This document shows, piece by piece, positions 1 through 7,496 of a stretch of DNA of 64,000 nt. The stretch covers positions 1 to 64,000 of the forward strand of contig CAJUJU010000011.1 of NCBI GenBank assembly GCA_910586835.1, in the 5' to 3' direction. A program made the translations under genes and the position numbers. The DNA comes from an uncultured Acetatifactor sp. GTDB taxonomy: Bacteria; Bacillota; Clostridia; Lachnospirales; Lachnospiraceae. Numbering within the stretch: the first letter of the stretch is position 1; every line of letters begins with the position of its first letter. The notes under the pieces were generated by a model. The model made no database searches. It was not told where the DNA came from and worked only from the letters and a program-made list of their open reading frames with translations.

Positions 1-245
1 CAAGCGGCGTTCTGATGAAGTACATAGACGAAAAAGTATCAGAACTGGACGCAGAACGAAAAACCTTGCAGGAAGAAATCGTTACGGCAAATGTCACAGA
101 CACAGAGGGCAGATTGAAGCAGATAACCAATCATGTGAAAATGTGGGAAACGCTCTCTTTTGAGGACAGACAGTCGGTGGTCGATACGCTCATCAAGGTC
201 ATTCGGATTGCAGACGGTACCATTGAAATCACTTGGAACATTTAA
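1..245 (+). CDS. C-terminal end of a large serine recombinase (5' end outside window)
   Basis: The reading frame is open from the first complete codon at position 3 and stops at 245, so only the last ~80 residues are here. They form a charged helical stretch (LDAERKTLQEEI) followed by the W-ETLSFEDRQSVVDTLI segment. That segment is typical of the extreme C-terminus of large serine recombinases of the TnpX/TndX type, which integrate and excise conjugative or mobilizable elements through a serine-DNA intermediate. The catalytic domain would lie left of the window. Assignment rests on resemblance of this tail to that family. The toxin-antitoxin pair that follows fits the end of an integrated element. 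Confidence 0.75.
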   Translation, partial: SGVLMKYIDEKVSELDAERKTLQEEIVTANVTDTEGRLKQITNHVKMWETLSFEDRQSVVDTLIKVIRIADGTIEITWNI

Positions 246-302
246 CAAACAGCTATGAAAGTCTAAGCCACACAGTTTTAAGGAAAATCTAATAAAATTC
301 TG

Positions 303-332
303 TTGATAAGCCAATACGAAATACGGTATAAT
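303..332 (+). promoter_or_regulatory. Promoter of the toxin-antitoxin pair
   Basis: TTGATA at 303-308 and TATAAT at 327-332 are separated by 18 bp, a good housekeeping-sigma promoter. It lies 30 bp upstream of the antitoxin start, and a ribosome binding site (AAAGGAAG) follows at about 348-355. Confidence 0.7.
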
Positions 333-361
333 AAAATTAACAATCGAAAGGAAGTGATACT

Positions 362-532
362 ATGGCACCTGCAGCACAGGCAATCAGAAATCAGGAAATC
401 CTAAAAACTGAATATTCCGAAAAAGCAGCCATAGGCGCATTATATGACGAACTCTCCAAAGGAATAGAAAGTCTGAAAAAAGGCGATGTCTATACGATTG
501 ATGAAGCATGGGAGGAAATTGACAAAATATAA
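362..532 (+). CDS. Small antitoxin of a type II toxin-antitoxin pair
   Basis: This 56-codon gene begins at an ATG 8 bases after a strong AAAGGAAG ribosome binding site. The product starts MAPAAQAIRNQEILK and ends EAWEEIDKI; it is small, acidic and helical, like antitoxins that neutralise RelE/ParE toxins. Its stop codon TAA overlaps the toxin's ATG by one base (TAATG), so translation is coupled and antitoxin is made first. Function is inferred from position before the toxin and from size; I do not recognise a named antitoxin subfamily. Such antitoxins usually repress their own promoter, here at 303-332. Confidence 0.7.
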   Translation: MAPAAQAIRNQEILKTEYSEKAAIGALYDELSKGIESLKKGDVYTIDEAWEEIDKI

Positions 533-873
533 TGCCGGATAAACCTAAAAAATACAAAATTGTGATTTCCAAAGATGCTCTCTCGGATATTAAGTCAACA
601 AAAAAGTATATTCTCGACACATTCAAATATCGTGAATATGCGGAAAACTTTTCAAAGAAGATAAAGAAGGCAATCAAGGAACTGGATTCCTTCCCCAAAG
701 GCTATGAAGCTACGGGATATGTGATTGAAGGATTAAGCGTCTATTTCAAGCCTTACAGTACATATTTAATCTTCTTTGTTGTGGAGGATTCCACCATTAC
801 GGTAATCCGGGTCTTGAAAGACCGCATGTATTGGCAGTCTATTATCAAAAAGATGCAGAAAATCAACAGATAA
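532..873 (+). CDS. RelE/ParE-superfamily toxin
   Basis: A 113-residue basic protein with the RelE/ParE layout: an N-terminal strand (KYKIVISKDALSDIKSTKKYI), two Lys-rich helices (NFSKKIKKAIKELDSFPKG), then strands that include YLIFFVVEDSTITVIRVLKDRMYW. The central VxRVLKxRxYW motif is typical of this superfamily near its C-terminus. Members are mRNA interferases (RelE) or gyrase poisons (ParE); the sequence alone does not decide which. It is translationally coupled to the antitoxin at 362-532. Length is normal for the family and the reading frame is intact. Confidence 0.85.
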   Translation: MPDKPKKYKIVISKDALSDIKSTKKYILDTFKYREYAENFSKKIKKAIKELDSFPKGYEATGYVIEGLSVYFKPYSTYLIFFVVEDSTITVIRVLKDRMYWQSIIKKMQKINR

Positions 874-888
874 ATTTACTTCAATCCT

Positions 889-995
889 CCCGTTTCGGTG
901 AAGCAATGCGTCTGGTTCAGGATAAACTGGATTCCAGAAACTTCTATGCCTTCAACCCTGCCTTTGATCTGTGCAAGGACTGCGACGACTGAATA
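889..995 (+). pseudogene. Truncated 3' coding remnant after the toxin gene
   Basis: An open frame without a start codon runs from about 889 to the TGA ending near 992. It encodes ~38 residues including GEAMRLVQDKLDSRNFYAF and a terminal CKDCDD. It looks like the C-terminus of a genuine protein with a CxxC motif. Its 5' part is missing and the toxin gene abuts it in another frame, so a mobile-element insertion or deletion junction near 875-890 is likely. I do not recognise the parent family. The terminator at 1017-1050 follows directly and probably belonged to it. Confidence 0.35.
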
Positions 996-1016
996 AAAAA
1001 CGGATAACCGCAAAGA

Positions 1017-1050
1017 AATGCCTCCGGACGGCAAAACCGGAGGCATTTTG
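1017..1050 (+). terminator. Rho-independent terminator after the mobile-element edge
   Basis: AATGCCTCCGG (1017-1027) and CCGGAGGCATT (1037-1047) form a perfect 11-bp stem with a 9-base loop followed by TTTTG. It ends transcription from the toxin-antitoxin side before the BFD-type gene. Confidence 0.85.
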
Positions 1051-1130
1051 TATATTTTCAGGCTCTCCTGCAAATACTTTCTCAAAAAGGATGACCGTGC
1101 CATACTCATCCGGAAAGGAAATCAATCACT

Positions 1131-1316
1131 ATGGATCTCAACAAAACCGTGTGCTATTGCATGTCCGTTACAAACGGAATGATCAAGGAGGCTGTGGAGG
1201 CCGGCGCAAAGACCGTAGAGGAGGTGCAGGCAGCCACCGGCGCAGGCACCGTGTGCGGCTCCTGTCTCGAGAATATTCAGCATCTGGTGGAGGAATTTAC
1301 CCGGGAAAACAGCTGA
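1131..1316 (+). CDS. BFD-like [2Fe-2S] domain protein
   Basis: A 61-residue protein whose cysteines C8, C10, C42 and C45 (C-Y-C near the start, C-G-S-C near the end) match the Fer2_BFD fold. That fold is known from bacterioferritin-associated ferredoxin and from domains in NirB and other reductases. It should bind a [2Fe-2S] cluster in the cytoplasm and pass electrons or sense iron/redox; the partner cannot be told from the sequence. It is a single-gene unit with a GGAAAGGA ribosome binding site at about 1117. Terminators lie on both sides (1017-1050, 1325-1346), and no iron-storage gene is adjacent. Confidence 0.85.
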   Translation: MDLNKTVCYCMSVTNGMIKEAVEAGAKTVEEVQAATGAGTVCGSCLENIQHLVEEFTRENS

Positions 1317-1324
1317 CACAATAA

Positions 1325-1346
1325 AAGAGCCCTCAGGCTCTTTTTT
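1325..1346. terminator. Bidirectional terminator between the BFD and degV-like genes
   Basis: AAGAGCC (1325-1331) and GGCTCTT (1336-1342) form a 7-bp stem with loop CTCA, flanked by A-rich and T-rich tracts. It sits between convergent genes and can serve both strands. Confidence 0.85.
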
Positions 1347-1358
1347 GTATTGCAAAAT

Positions 1359-2228
1359 TCAGCGTTCCTCTCCCATAAAGAAAAGCGCGATGGTGCCGGG
1401 GCCGGAATGGGCTCCGATGGTAGGGCCGATGTTGTTGATCAGAAAACGTTCCATGCCAAAGCGCTCCTTTATCTGATCTCTCACATATTCCGCATCCTCC
1501 AGGGAATCGCCGTGGCTGATAAATACATAGTCATCCCTGTTCTCCTGCGCCCAGGAGCCCATCTTTTCCTCCATGTAGTCCACCAGGGCATTCAGGGATT
1601 TTTTCCGCCCCCTGACCTTGCCGATAACGATCAGATGTCCCTCATGATCCACATGAAGCCTGGGCTTGATGGAGGCCAGGGTGCCGATGATGGCCGTGGT
1701 TCTGCTGACCCGCCCTCCCCTGTAGAGATGGAACAGATCATCCACGGTAAAAGCATGCACAAAGTTCTGCACATGGTCGGTAAGCCACCTGGCCGTCTCC
1801 TCCATGGTCTTTCCCGCATCCCGCATCCGCACTGCCTTATGTACGAACAGCCCCTCACCCAAAGATGCGCAGAGACTGTCAATCACCATAACCTTCACCC
1901 CGGGGTGCTCTTCCATCACTTCCTCCGCCGCAATCCGGGCGCTGTTAAAGGTGCCGCTCAACCCCGAGGAAAACGCCAGGTACAGAACTTCACTGTTCTC
2001 TTTGATGCACTCCTCAAAAAAGGCCTTGGCCTCCTCCGGATTCGCCTGGGAGGTGGTGGGCATCTTGCCGTCGCGCATCATGGCATAGAATTCCTTCCAG
2101 TCAAGCTCCTTCTCCTTCCCGTAGGCCACCCCGTCCACGATATAACTCAGAACCATATAATCTACATTATGCTCTTTCAGATACTCCGACGGAAGATCTG
2201 CCGTATTGTCAGTTACCAGTTTAAACAT
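1359..2228 (-). CDS. DegV family fatty-acid-binding protein
   Basis: 289 residues, the usual DegV length. The N-terminus KLVTDNTADLPSEYL carries the phosphate/lipid-headgroup motif. GKMPTTSQANPEE and LAFSSGLSGTFNSA are the two other DegV signatures, and the C-terminal half contains RGGRVSR and a terminal GPGTIALFF segment. DegV/FakB proteins bind a single fatty acid and present it to the kinase FakA for phosphorylation and entry into phospholipid synthesis. No fakA is in view. It has its own promoter (2317-2345) and a GGGAGG ribosome binding site. Confidence 0.93.
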   Translation of the reverse strand: MFKLVTDNTADLPSEYLKEHNVDYMVLSYIVDGVAYGKEKELDWKEFYAMMRDGKMPTTSQANPEEAKAFFEECIKENSEVLYLAFSSGLSGTFNSARIAAEEVMEEHPGVKVMVIDSLCASLGEGLFVHKAVRMRDAGKTMEETARWLTDHVQNFVHAFTVDDLFHLYRGGRVSRTTAIIGTLASIKPRLHVDHEGHLIVIGKVRGRKKSLNALVDYMEEKMGSWAQENRDDYVFISHGDSLEDAEYVRDQIKERFGMERFLINNIGPTIGAHSGPGTIALFFMGEER

Positions 2229-2254
2229 AGATATGTACCTCCCTGCCCAACGGC

Positions 2255-2274
2255 CCGCCCGGATACCCGGGCGG
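2255..2274 (-). other. GC-rich hairpin in the degV-like leader
   Basis: CCGCCCGG and CCGGGCGG form a perfect 8-bp stem with a 4-base loop, just upstream of the ribosome binding site of the DegV gene. It lacks a T-tract, so it is a leader structure or a weak end for the upstream germination-gene transcript rather than a standard terminator. Confidence 0.5.
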
Positions 2275-2316
2275 AGTCCGAAAATTAGATTTCTGTCAAC
2301 TATTTGGCCGACTTTC

Positions 2317-2345
2317 AGTATATCATCTTTTGGGGCTTTTTACAA
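2317..2345 (-). promoter_or_regulatory. Promoter of the degV-like gene
   Basis: Read on the minus strand, TTGTAA (2340-2345) and TATACT (2317-2322) are 17 bp apart. This gives the DegV gene a start independent of the upstream germination gene. Confidence 0.65.
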
Positions 2346-2389
2346 TTCCTTTCTATTCGCCGTCTCTACCTTTCGTTTCTATTCTGTTC

Positions 2390-3829
2390 CTATTCGCCGT
2401 TCTGATTCACGCTTCCGGGCAGCCGCCTGCGGATCAGCCTGTTTTTCAGGTTCTTCCAGTCAAAGGGAATCAACGGGTAAATATAACTGCTCTTTGAAAC
2501 CGTCCTGTTGCAGCAGATGGACAGAACTGCCAGCAGCACGCCGCCGATATAACCCCACAGCCCGAACAGCTGTGTCAGGACGAGATTAATCATGCGAAGA
2601 AATTTCAGCGCATATCCCAGCTCATAATTGGATTGGGTATAATTTGCAATGGCCACAAAGGCCATGTACAGCATCACCTCGGAGGAAAACCAGCCGCTGT
2701 TCACCGAGAATTCTCCCAGTACCAGCGCCGCCATGACACTCAGCGGTGTGCTGAGCATATTCGGCGTATTCACCGCCGCCAGCTTCAGACCGTCTATTGC
2801 CAGCTCCAGGATAAGAAACTGCCAGATCAGCGGAATGTTCGGATCTTCCTTCAGCATGACAAAGGAAAAGCCCTCCGGCAGCCATTCCTGATGATTCATC
2901 AGAAGCAGGAAGGTGGGAGTCATAAAATAGGTAAACAAGGTAATCAGAAACCTGGTGATCCGCAGATAGGTTCCCGTGACAGGCGGAAAATAATAATCGT
3001 CCGGCTCCTCCACCACATCAAAAATGGTGGTGGGCAGGATCATGGCGGCGGGCGAATTATCCACCAGGATCACCAGATTGCCCTCCAGCACCTGCGCAGC
3101 AGCAGCATCCGGCCGCTCTGTGTACTTGAACTTCGGGAAAGGGTTGTACCAGTGGCGCTGATAAAGGCACTCTGCCAGAGACTCCTGGTTCATGGTCAGG
3201 GAATCCACCCTGATATTCCGGATCTTACGCCGGATCGCACTCAGCAGTTCCTCATCCACCCTGCCCTTCATATAGCAGAGCACGATATCCGTCTTGGAAC
3301 TTTTTCCCGCGCTCATCATCTCCATGTGCAGATCGGTGCTGCGGATTCTGCGCCGGATCAGCGCCGTATTAAAGACCACTGTCTCCACAAATCCGTCCTT
3401 GGAGCCCCGCAGCACCTTATCCTTCTCCGGCTCCTCCACGCCCCTGGCCGGGTAAGTGCGGGAGTCAATGAGCAGGGCCTTGTCATATCCGTCTATCAGC
3501 AACACGAACATACCGGACAGCAGGGAGTCGATCAACGTCTCGAAACGTCCCTCCACATCCACCTCCACATAGGGGGTAAGCTGCTTTGATATTCCATGCA
3601 TATCCTCCGGCAGTTCCTTCGGCTTTTTATCCATAAAATACTGCAGCAGCTTCTGGATCAGGTCGTCCTTGCAGAAGCCGTCCACCAGATACATACAGGC
3701 CTCTTTTCCGCCGATGGTGATAACCCTGTAGATGATATCAAAGTTTTTTTCCACATCCAGCACACGGTTCAGGTATTCCATGTCCGTCTTCAACATGCCG
3801 CTTAACCGTCTGTTTTCTTCTCTCTCCAA
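2390..3829 (-). CDS. GerA/SpoVAF-family spore germination membrane protein
   Basis: The GerA-family core is clear: the soluble N-terminal region opens LSGMLKTDMEYLNRVLDVEK and contains LIDSLLSGMFVLLIDGYD. The C-terminal half (from about residue 270) holds several hydrophobic segments such as LITLFTYFMTPTFLLLMNH and FLILELAIDGLKLAAVNTP. Proteins of this family form the A subunit of nutrient germinant receptors or SpoVAF-type accessory proteins in the spore inner membrane. The first ATG (3874) lacks a ribosome binding site. A TTG at 3829 has AAGGGAG 8 bases upstream and I prefer it (479 aa). It lies only 24-70 bp downstream of dut, without gerB/gerC partners, so it is an orphan A subunit. Confidence 0.85.
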   Translation of the reverse strand: MEREENRRLSGMLKTDMEYLNRVLDVEKNFDIIYRVITIGGKEACMYLVDGFCKDDLIQKLLQYFMDKKPKELPEDMHGISKQLTPYVEVDVEGRFETLIDSLLSGMFVLLIDGYDKALLIDSRTYPARGVEEPEKDKVLRGSKDGFVETVVFNTALIRRRIRSTDLHMEMMSAGKSSKTDIVLCYMKGRVDEELLSAIRRKIRNIRVDSLTMNQESLAECLYQRHWYNPFPKFKYTERPDAAAAQVLEGNLVILVDNSPAAMILPTTIFDVVEEPDDYYFPPVTGTYLRITRFLITLFTYFMTPTFLLLMNHQEWLPEGFSFVMLKEDPNIPLIWQFLILELAIDGLKLAAVNTPNMLSTPLSVMAALVLGEFSVNSGWFSSEVMLYMAFVAIANYTQSNYELGYALKFLRMINLVLTQLFGLWGYIGGVLLAVLSICCNRTVSKSSYIYPLIPFDWKNLKNRLIRRRLPGSVNQNGE

Positions 3830-3897
3830 AATAAAGACTCCCTTCCAGGTATTTTCATACAACATTTGCTGCATTAGTATACCCGAAAGGGAGCGAC

Positions 3898-4419
3898 TTA
3901 TTTATTTTCTTTTGTGGTACTGCCAAAGCCGCCGTTCCTGACGCCTTCCGCTTCATCGTCCACGGTGATGCCGTACTCCAGAAAGATCCCTTGGACAAAA
4001 CCCATGCCCTGCGCGATCTCCACTGCTTTTCCCTCCCTGGAGTCGTTGGTCAGCTTGACAAAAATATGTCCCTCGTTCTCCGAATCGAAATAATCGCTGT
4101 CGATGATGCCCACCGTATTATTCATTTGCAGCCTGTACTTAAAGCCCAAGCCGCTTCTGGGATAAAGCTTCAGCACCCAGCCCTCGTCTATCCTGGCACG
4201 GATTCCCGTGGGAACCTTAACGGATTCACCCGGCTCCAGCCTGAACGGAAAGGGGGCAAAAAAATCATACCCCGCGCTGCCTCTGGTCGCACGCTTCGGA
4301 AGCGGCAGAGACTGGTACATCAATCCTATCTCCTCCTCCGTAAACTGCGGAAATTCCTCCCCCACGGAACGAATGAAGTTCTCGGAACTCACTTTCAAAA
4401 ACTGCGCTGCTCTCTTCAT
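3898..4419 (-). CDS. dut: dUTPase (deoxyuridine triphosphatase)
   Basis: 173 residues. The five trimeric dUTPase motifs are present in order: ATRGSAGYDFFAP (1), YPRSGLGFKY (2), NNTVGIIDSDYFD (3), EIAQGMGFVQGIF (4) and RNGGFGSTT (5, the C-terminal P-loop-like arm). It hydrolyses dUTP to dUMP and pyrophosphate, keeping uracil out of DNA and feeding dTMP synthesis. The ATG at 4419 follows AAAGGAGA closely; a longer frame to 4593 runs antiparallel-free but out of frame over nrdG and has no ribosome binding site. It is the last gene of nrdD-nrdG-dut, a sensible pairing of deoxynucleotide production and dUTP removal. The N-terminus has a ~40-residue extension before motif 1. Confidence 0.95.
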   Translation of the reverse strand: MKRAAQFLKVSSENFIRSVGEEFPQFTEEEIGLMYQSLPLPKRATRGSAGYDFFAPFPFRLEPGESVKVPTGIRARIDEGWVLKLYPRSGLGFKYRLQMNNTVGIIDSDYFDSENEGHIFVKLTNDSREGKAVEIAQGMGFVQGIFLEYGITVDDEAEGVRNGGFGSTTKENK

Positions 4420-4465
4420 ATCCCTGCTCTTCTCCTTTGACTGATGACTGACGTACCGGCCACAC

Positions 4466-5026
4466 TTAATCGCAGCAGCCGCAGACATGCTCCGGCTTCT
4501 CCACCGGCTCATAGGACTCCGCATAATCCCCGCAGTGCAGCACGGGCTTGTGCGGATCCGCCTGAGCAAGCGATTTCTGCACGTCGATGACACGCTGGTT
4601 TGCGCTGCCCTTCCAGCGCAGCTTCACATCCTTCTCCTCCTCGTGGAACTCTCCGTCCACCAGCACATCCACATATTTCATGACGGGATAGTTCAGGATG
4701 TCCTCCCAGGAGTCCCCTGTGTACAGCCAGATAGTCTTCCCCGGAAACTTTTCCCGGATCTCCTCCATCAGCTTTCTGACTCCCGCACTGTTGGCAGGAT
4801 GCAGGGGATCCCCTCCCGAAAAGGTGATACCGGAGATATAGCTCTTCTCCAGCTGTTCAAAAATCTCCTCCTTCGCCGCGTCGTCAAAGGCAAGACCGCC
4901 GTCGGGATCCCAGGTGACGGGGTTGTGACAGTTTTTACAGCAGTGGCCGCAGCCCGCCACCCACAGCACCACACGCAGCCCGTCTCCGTTTCGCATATCA
5001 TCCTTCGTTATATTGTGATATCTCAT
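4466..5026 (-). CDS. nrdG: Anaerobic ribonucleoside-triphosphate reductase activating enzyme
   Basis: 186 residues with the radical-SAM CX3CX2C motif in GCGHCCKNCHNP, a GGDPLHP segment for SAM binding and the typical LWLYTG-like strand (KTIWLYTGDSWEDIL). NrdG cleaves S-adenosylmethionine with its [4Fe-4S] cluster and puts the glycyl radical on NrdD. It starts 3 bases after the nrdD stop, so the two are translationally coupled. A Cys-rich tail (HVCGCCD) at the C-terminus is an extra that could bind metal. Confidence 0.96.
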   Translation of the reverse strand: MRYHNITKDDMRNGDGLRVVLWVAGCGHCCKNCHNPVTWDPDGGLAFDDAAKEEIFEQLEKSYISGITFSGGDPLHPANSAGVRKLMEEIREKFPGKTIWLYTGDSWEDILNYPVMKYVDVLVDGEFHEEEKDVKLRWKGSANQRVIDVQKSLAQADPHKPVLHCGDYAESYEPVEKPEHVCGCCD

Positions 5027-5029
5027 GTC

Positions 5030-7219
5030 CTACATCGATTTCCTTTCCGCAATCTCCGCCATTTTGGCATCGTTGAGCCTTGTGTCCCCGTGCACTCTGG
5101 AATAGGACAGATAACCGTTCATGCGGTCGATCTTTGTCAAATTACGGCTTCCGCACTTGGGACACACATCCATTTCCAGCTCCTGATGGCCGCAGTCGTC
5201 GCAGTAGGCCAGGGAGAGATTGACTCCCTCGTAAAAGCCCATATCCATAGCCCGGCGGATCAGCGTCTTGATGGCCTCCACATTGTAGTCGATGGGATAT
5301 TTCACATACTGGATCTTACCGCCGTTGCAAAGATTCCAGAAACGATCCTCCATATCCTGCTTCTCAATGGGAGTGATGTCCTCCGACACATGACAGTGGA
5401 AGCTGTTGCTCACATATTCCCGGTCGGACACGCCCTCCACAATACCGTATTTATTGCGGAACTGCTTCACCTGAACCCCGCAGAGGTTTTCCGCCGGCGT
5501 CCCGTAAATGGCGTACAGATAACCGTCCGCCTCCTTGAACTCATTCACTTTTGCATTGATATACTCCATGACCTCCAGTGCAAAACGGCCATCCTCCACC
5601 AGAGACTTTCCGTTGTAAAGCTCCTGCAGCTCATTTAACGCCGTGATACCGAAGCTGGCAGTTGCAGACTTCAGCAGTGGCTTGATCTTGTCATGCAGCC
5701 CAAGCTTTCCGCCCAGGAACCCTCCCTCGCAGTAGGCAAGAGGGTTGGTGGACGCACGCATCTCGCCCAGATAAGCATAAGTGCGGATGTGCAGCTGACG
5801 GATCAGGTTCAGGTAATAGTCCAGCACTTCGTAAAAATCCCGGCTCTCTTTTTTGGCCTTTGCAAGAATCATGGGAAGGTGCAGCGACACCGCTCCCACA
5901 TTGAAACGTCCCACAAACACAGGCATGTCCTGATCATCGGCAGGATGCATACCGCCTCTCTCATACCAGGGCGACAGGAAGGCCCGGCAGCCCATGGGAG
6001 AGATAATCCTGCCATACTGCTTGTAAATGCTGGCCACATAGCCCTTGCCGGTCAGACTCAGCCAATCGGGATACATGGTCTTTGCGGAACACATCACCCC
6101 CGCCTCAAAGACATCCTCCAGAGGCTTTCCGGGACCGTGAAGATTCTCGTCATAGAGAAACACAATCTTGGGAAAAAGCACCGGCTTTTTGCACTCTTTC
6201 TTTCCCTGTCCGCCTTTTCTTACATTCAACATGGTGATGGTTGCCAGCTTTGCAAACCTGCCTGTGCCCGTGCCCGCCGTGACGGTGATAAAAGGATAAT
6301 CTCCGCGGCTGCTTCCCACAGTGTTAAACTTGTACTCCCACCCCTGAAAGCCCTGCTCAAATTCCCTTACCACATCCTCATAGGCTTCCTTCTTCGCGTT
6401 GTCAGCCCCGATTCCCAGACGGTTATACTTTTTCACATATTTCTCGTAGGACTTTTCCGCATAAGGCTCCAGAATCAGATCCACACTGGGTACGGTAAAA
6501 CCGCCGTACTGCTGGCTTGCCGCGCTTAACACGATATCTCCGATCACGTCGAAGGCAACGTCAAGGGACTTTGGCTCATTGTACCACACATTGCCCATCT
6601 CAAAACCGCCCCGCAGCACGTTTTCCACGTCGAACAGGCAACAGTTCATGGTATCTCTTCTGGCCGACATATCATGCACATAGATATAGCCGTCCCTGCA
6701 TGCCTGTATCTCCTCGGTAGTCATAAAAAACTTCTGATAGAGCTCCTTGTTCAGCTGATTGAAAATCAGGCTCCGCTTTGTGGCCACCAGGGCGGAATCC
6801 GTATTGGCGTTCTCCTTGTCCCCGATGTACATGATGGACTGGCTCTTCTTATAGACATCGTCCAGCATGCGCACAAAGTCCTGCTTATAATTCCGATAGT
6901 CCCGGTAGCTCTTCGCCACCACCGGCTTCACCTGCTCCAGGGCGCTCTCCACGATATTGTGCATCACCGGGATGGGAATCTCCTCCGCGTCCAGCTCATT
7001 GACCTTATCCACCACATACTGGCAGATATGGCGCTCCTCCTCCTCGGTAAACTTTGTCAGCGCCCTGTATGCGCTCTTGCCCACCGCGTTTACAACCTTC
7101 TGTACATTGAAGGCCTCCCTGCTGCCGTCCTTCTTGATCACCTGTACGGTTTTTTCCGGCCGGAACTCCGCCCCATAGTTTACATTATCCCTTACTGCCT
7201 GATGAAAATTACTGCTCAT
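5030..7219 (-). CDS. nrdD: Anaerobic ribonucleoside-triphosphate reductase (class III)
   Basis: 729 residues, normal for the family. An ATP-cone domain occupies about residues 24-115 (VIKKDGSREAFNVQKV), followed by the ten-stranded barrel. Near the C-terminus four cysteines (CDDCGH then CPKCGS) form the zinc site, and RMNGYLSYSR carries the glycyl-radical residue, Gly702 by my count. It makes dNTPs from NTPs under strict anoxia with formate as reductant. Activation needs nrdG, which follows. The start at 7219 has AAAGGA 10 bases upstream. Two NrdR boxes lie 100-150 bp upstream, so transcription should be repressed when dATP is plentiful. Confidence 0.97.
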   Translation of the reverse strand: MSSNFHQAVRDNVNYGAEFRPEKTVQVIKKDGSREAFNVQKVVNAVGKSAYRALTKFTEEEERHICQYVVDKVNELDAEEIPIPVMHNIVESALEQVKPVVAKSYRDYRNYKQDFVRMLDDVYKKSQSIMYIGDKENANTDSALVATKRSLIFNQLNKELYQKFFMTTEEIQACRDGYIYVHDMSARRDTMNCCLFDVENVLRGGFEMGNVWYNEPKSLDVAFDVIGDIVLSAASQQYGGFTVPSVDLILEPYAEKSYEKYVKKYNRLGIGADNAKKEAYEDVVREFEQGFQGWEYKFNTVGSSRGDYPFITVTAGTGTGRFAKLATITMLNVRKGGQGKKECKKPVLFPKIVFLYDENLHGPGKPLEDVFEAGVMCSAKTMYPDWLSLTGKGYVASIYKQYGRIISPMGCRAFLSPWYERGGMHPADDQDMPVFVGRFNVGAVSLHLPMILAKAKKESRDFYEVLDYYLNLIRQLHIRTYAYLGEMRASTNPLAYCEGGFLGGKLGLHDKIKPLLKSATASFGITALNELQELYNGKSLVEDGRFALEVMEYINAKVNEFKEADGYLYAIYGTPAENLCGVQVKQFRNKYGIVEGVSDREYVSNSFHCHVSEDITPIEKQDMEDRFWNLCNGGKIQYVKYPIDYNVEAIKTLIRRAMDMGFYEGVNLSLAYCDDCGHQELEMDVCPKCGSRNLTKIDRMNGYLSYSRVHGDTRLNDAKMAEIAERKSM

Positions 7220-7319
7220 TCACATCAATCCTTTCGCAAAAAAAGTGTAAAAAAGATACGGCTTTGCCCGGCGGAACTCTTGCTTTAGCGCCCCAACGCA
7301 CAGGCTGAACCGAATCGTC

Positions 7320-7366
7320 ATACAAAATATTGAGATTTTCCCCTTTTGCATCTCTATATATTGTGT
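7320..7366 (-). promoter_or_regulatory. Pair of NrdR boxes upstream of nrdD
   Basis: Two 16-bp sites, 7351-7366 (TCTCTATATATTGTGT) and 7320-7335 (ATACAAAATATTGAGA), match the NrdR consensus (ACACWATATATWGTGT type) at about 14 and 13 positions. Their starts are 31 bp apart, three helical turns, which is the standard NrdR spacing. They predict dATP/ATP-responsive repression of nrdD-nrdG-dut. The nrdR gene itself is not in the window. Confidence 0.75.
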
Positions 7367-7432
7367 TCGCTCTATAACAGTATAAAAAAGAATTGGCTGC
7401 TTGTCAACGGAGACCTGTCCTAAATTATAGAC

Positions 7433-7476
7433 AAAAAAGACACCTGAATTTTATGAAAAATTGGGATGTCTTTTTT
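7433..7476 (-). terminator. Terminator of the WYL-regulator operon
   Basis: AAAAAAGACA and TGTCTTTTTT, with an inner AATTTT/AAAATT arm, form a long hairpin ending in a T-run on the minus strand. It lies 20 bp after the WYL-regulator stop. Confidence 0.8.
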
Positions 7477-7496
7477 CTGATTGTATATTGACATGC

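Noticed and set aside
4420..4593. Longer N-terminus for dUTPase
   Set aside because: The extension overlaps the end of nrdG in another frame, is Arg-rich and has no ribosome site, while the ATG at 4419 has a strong one.
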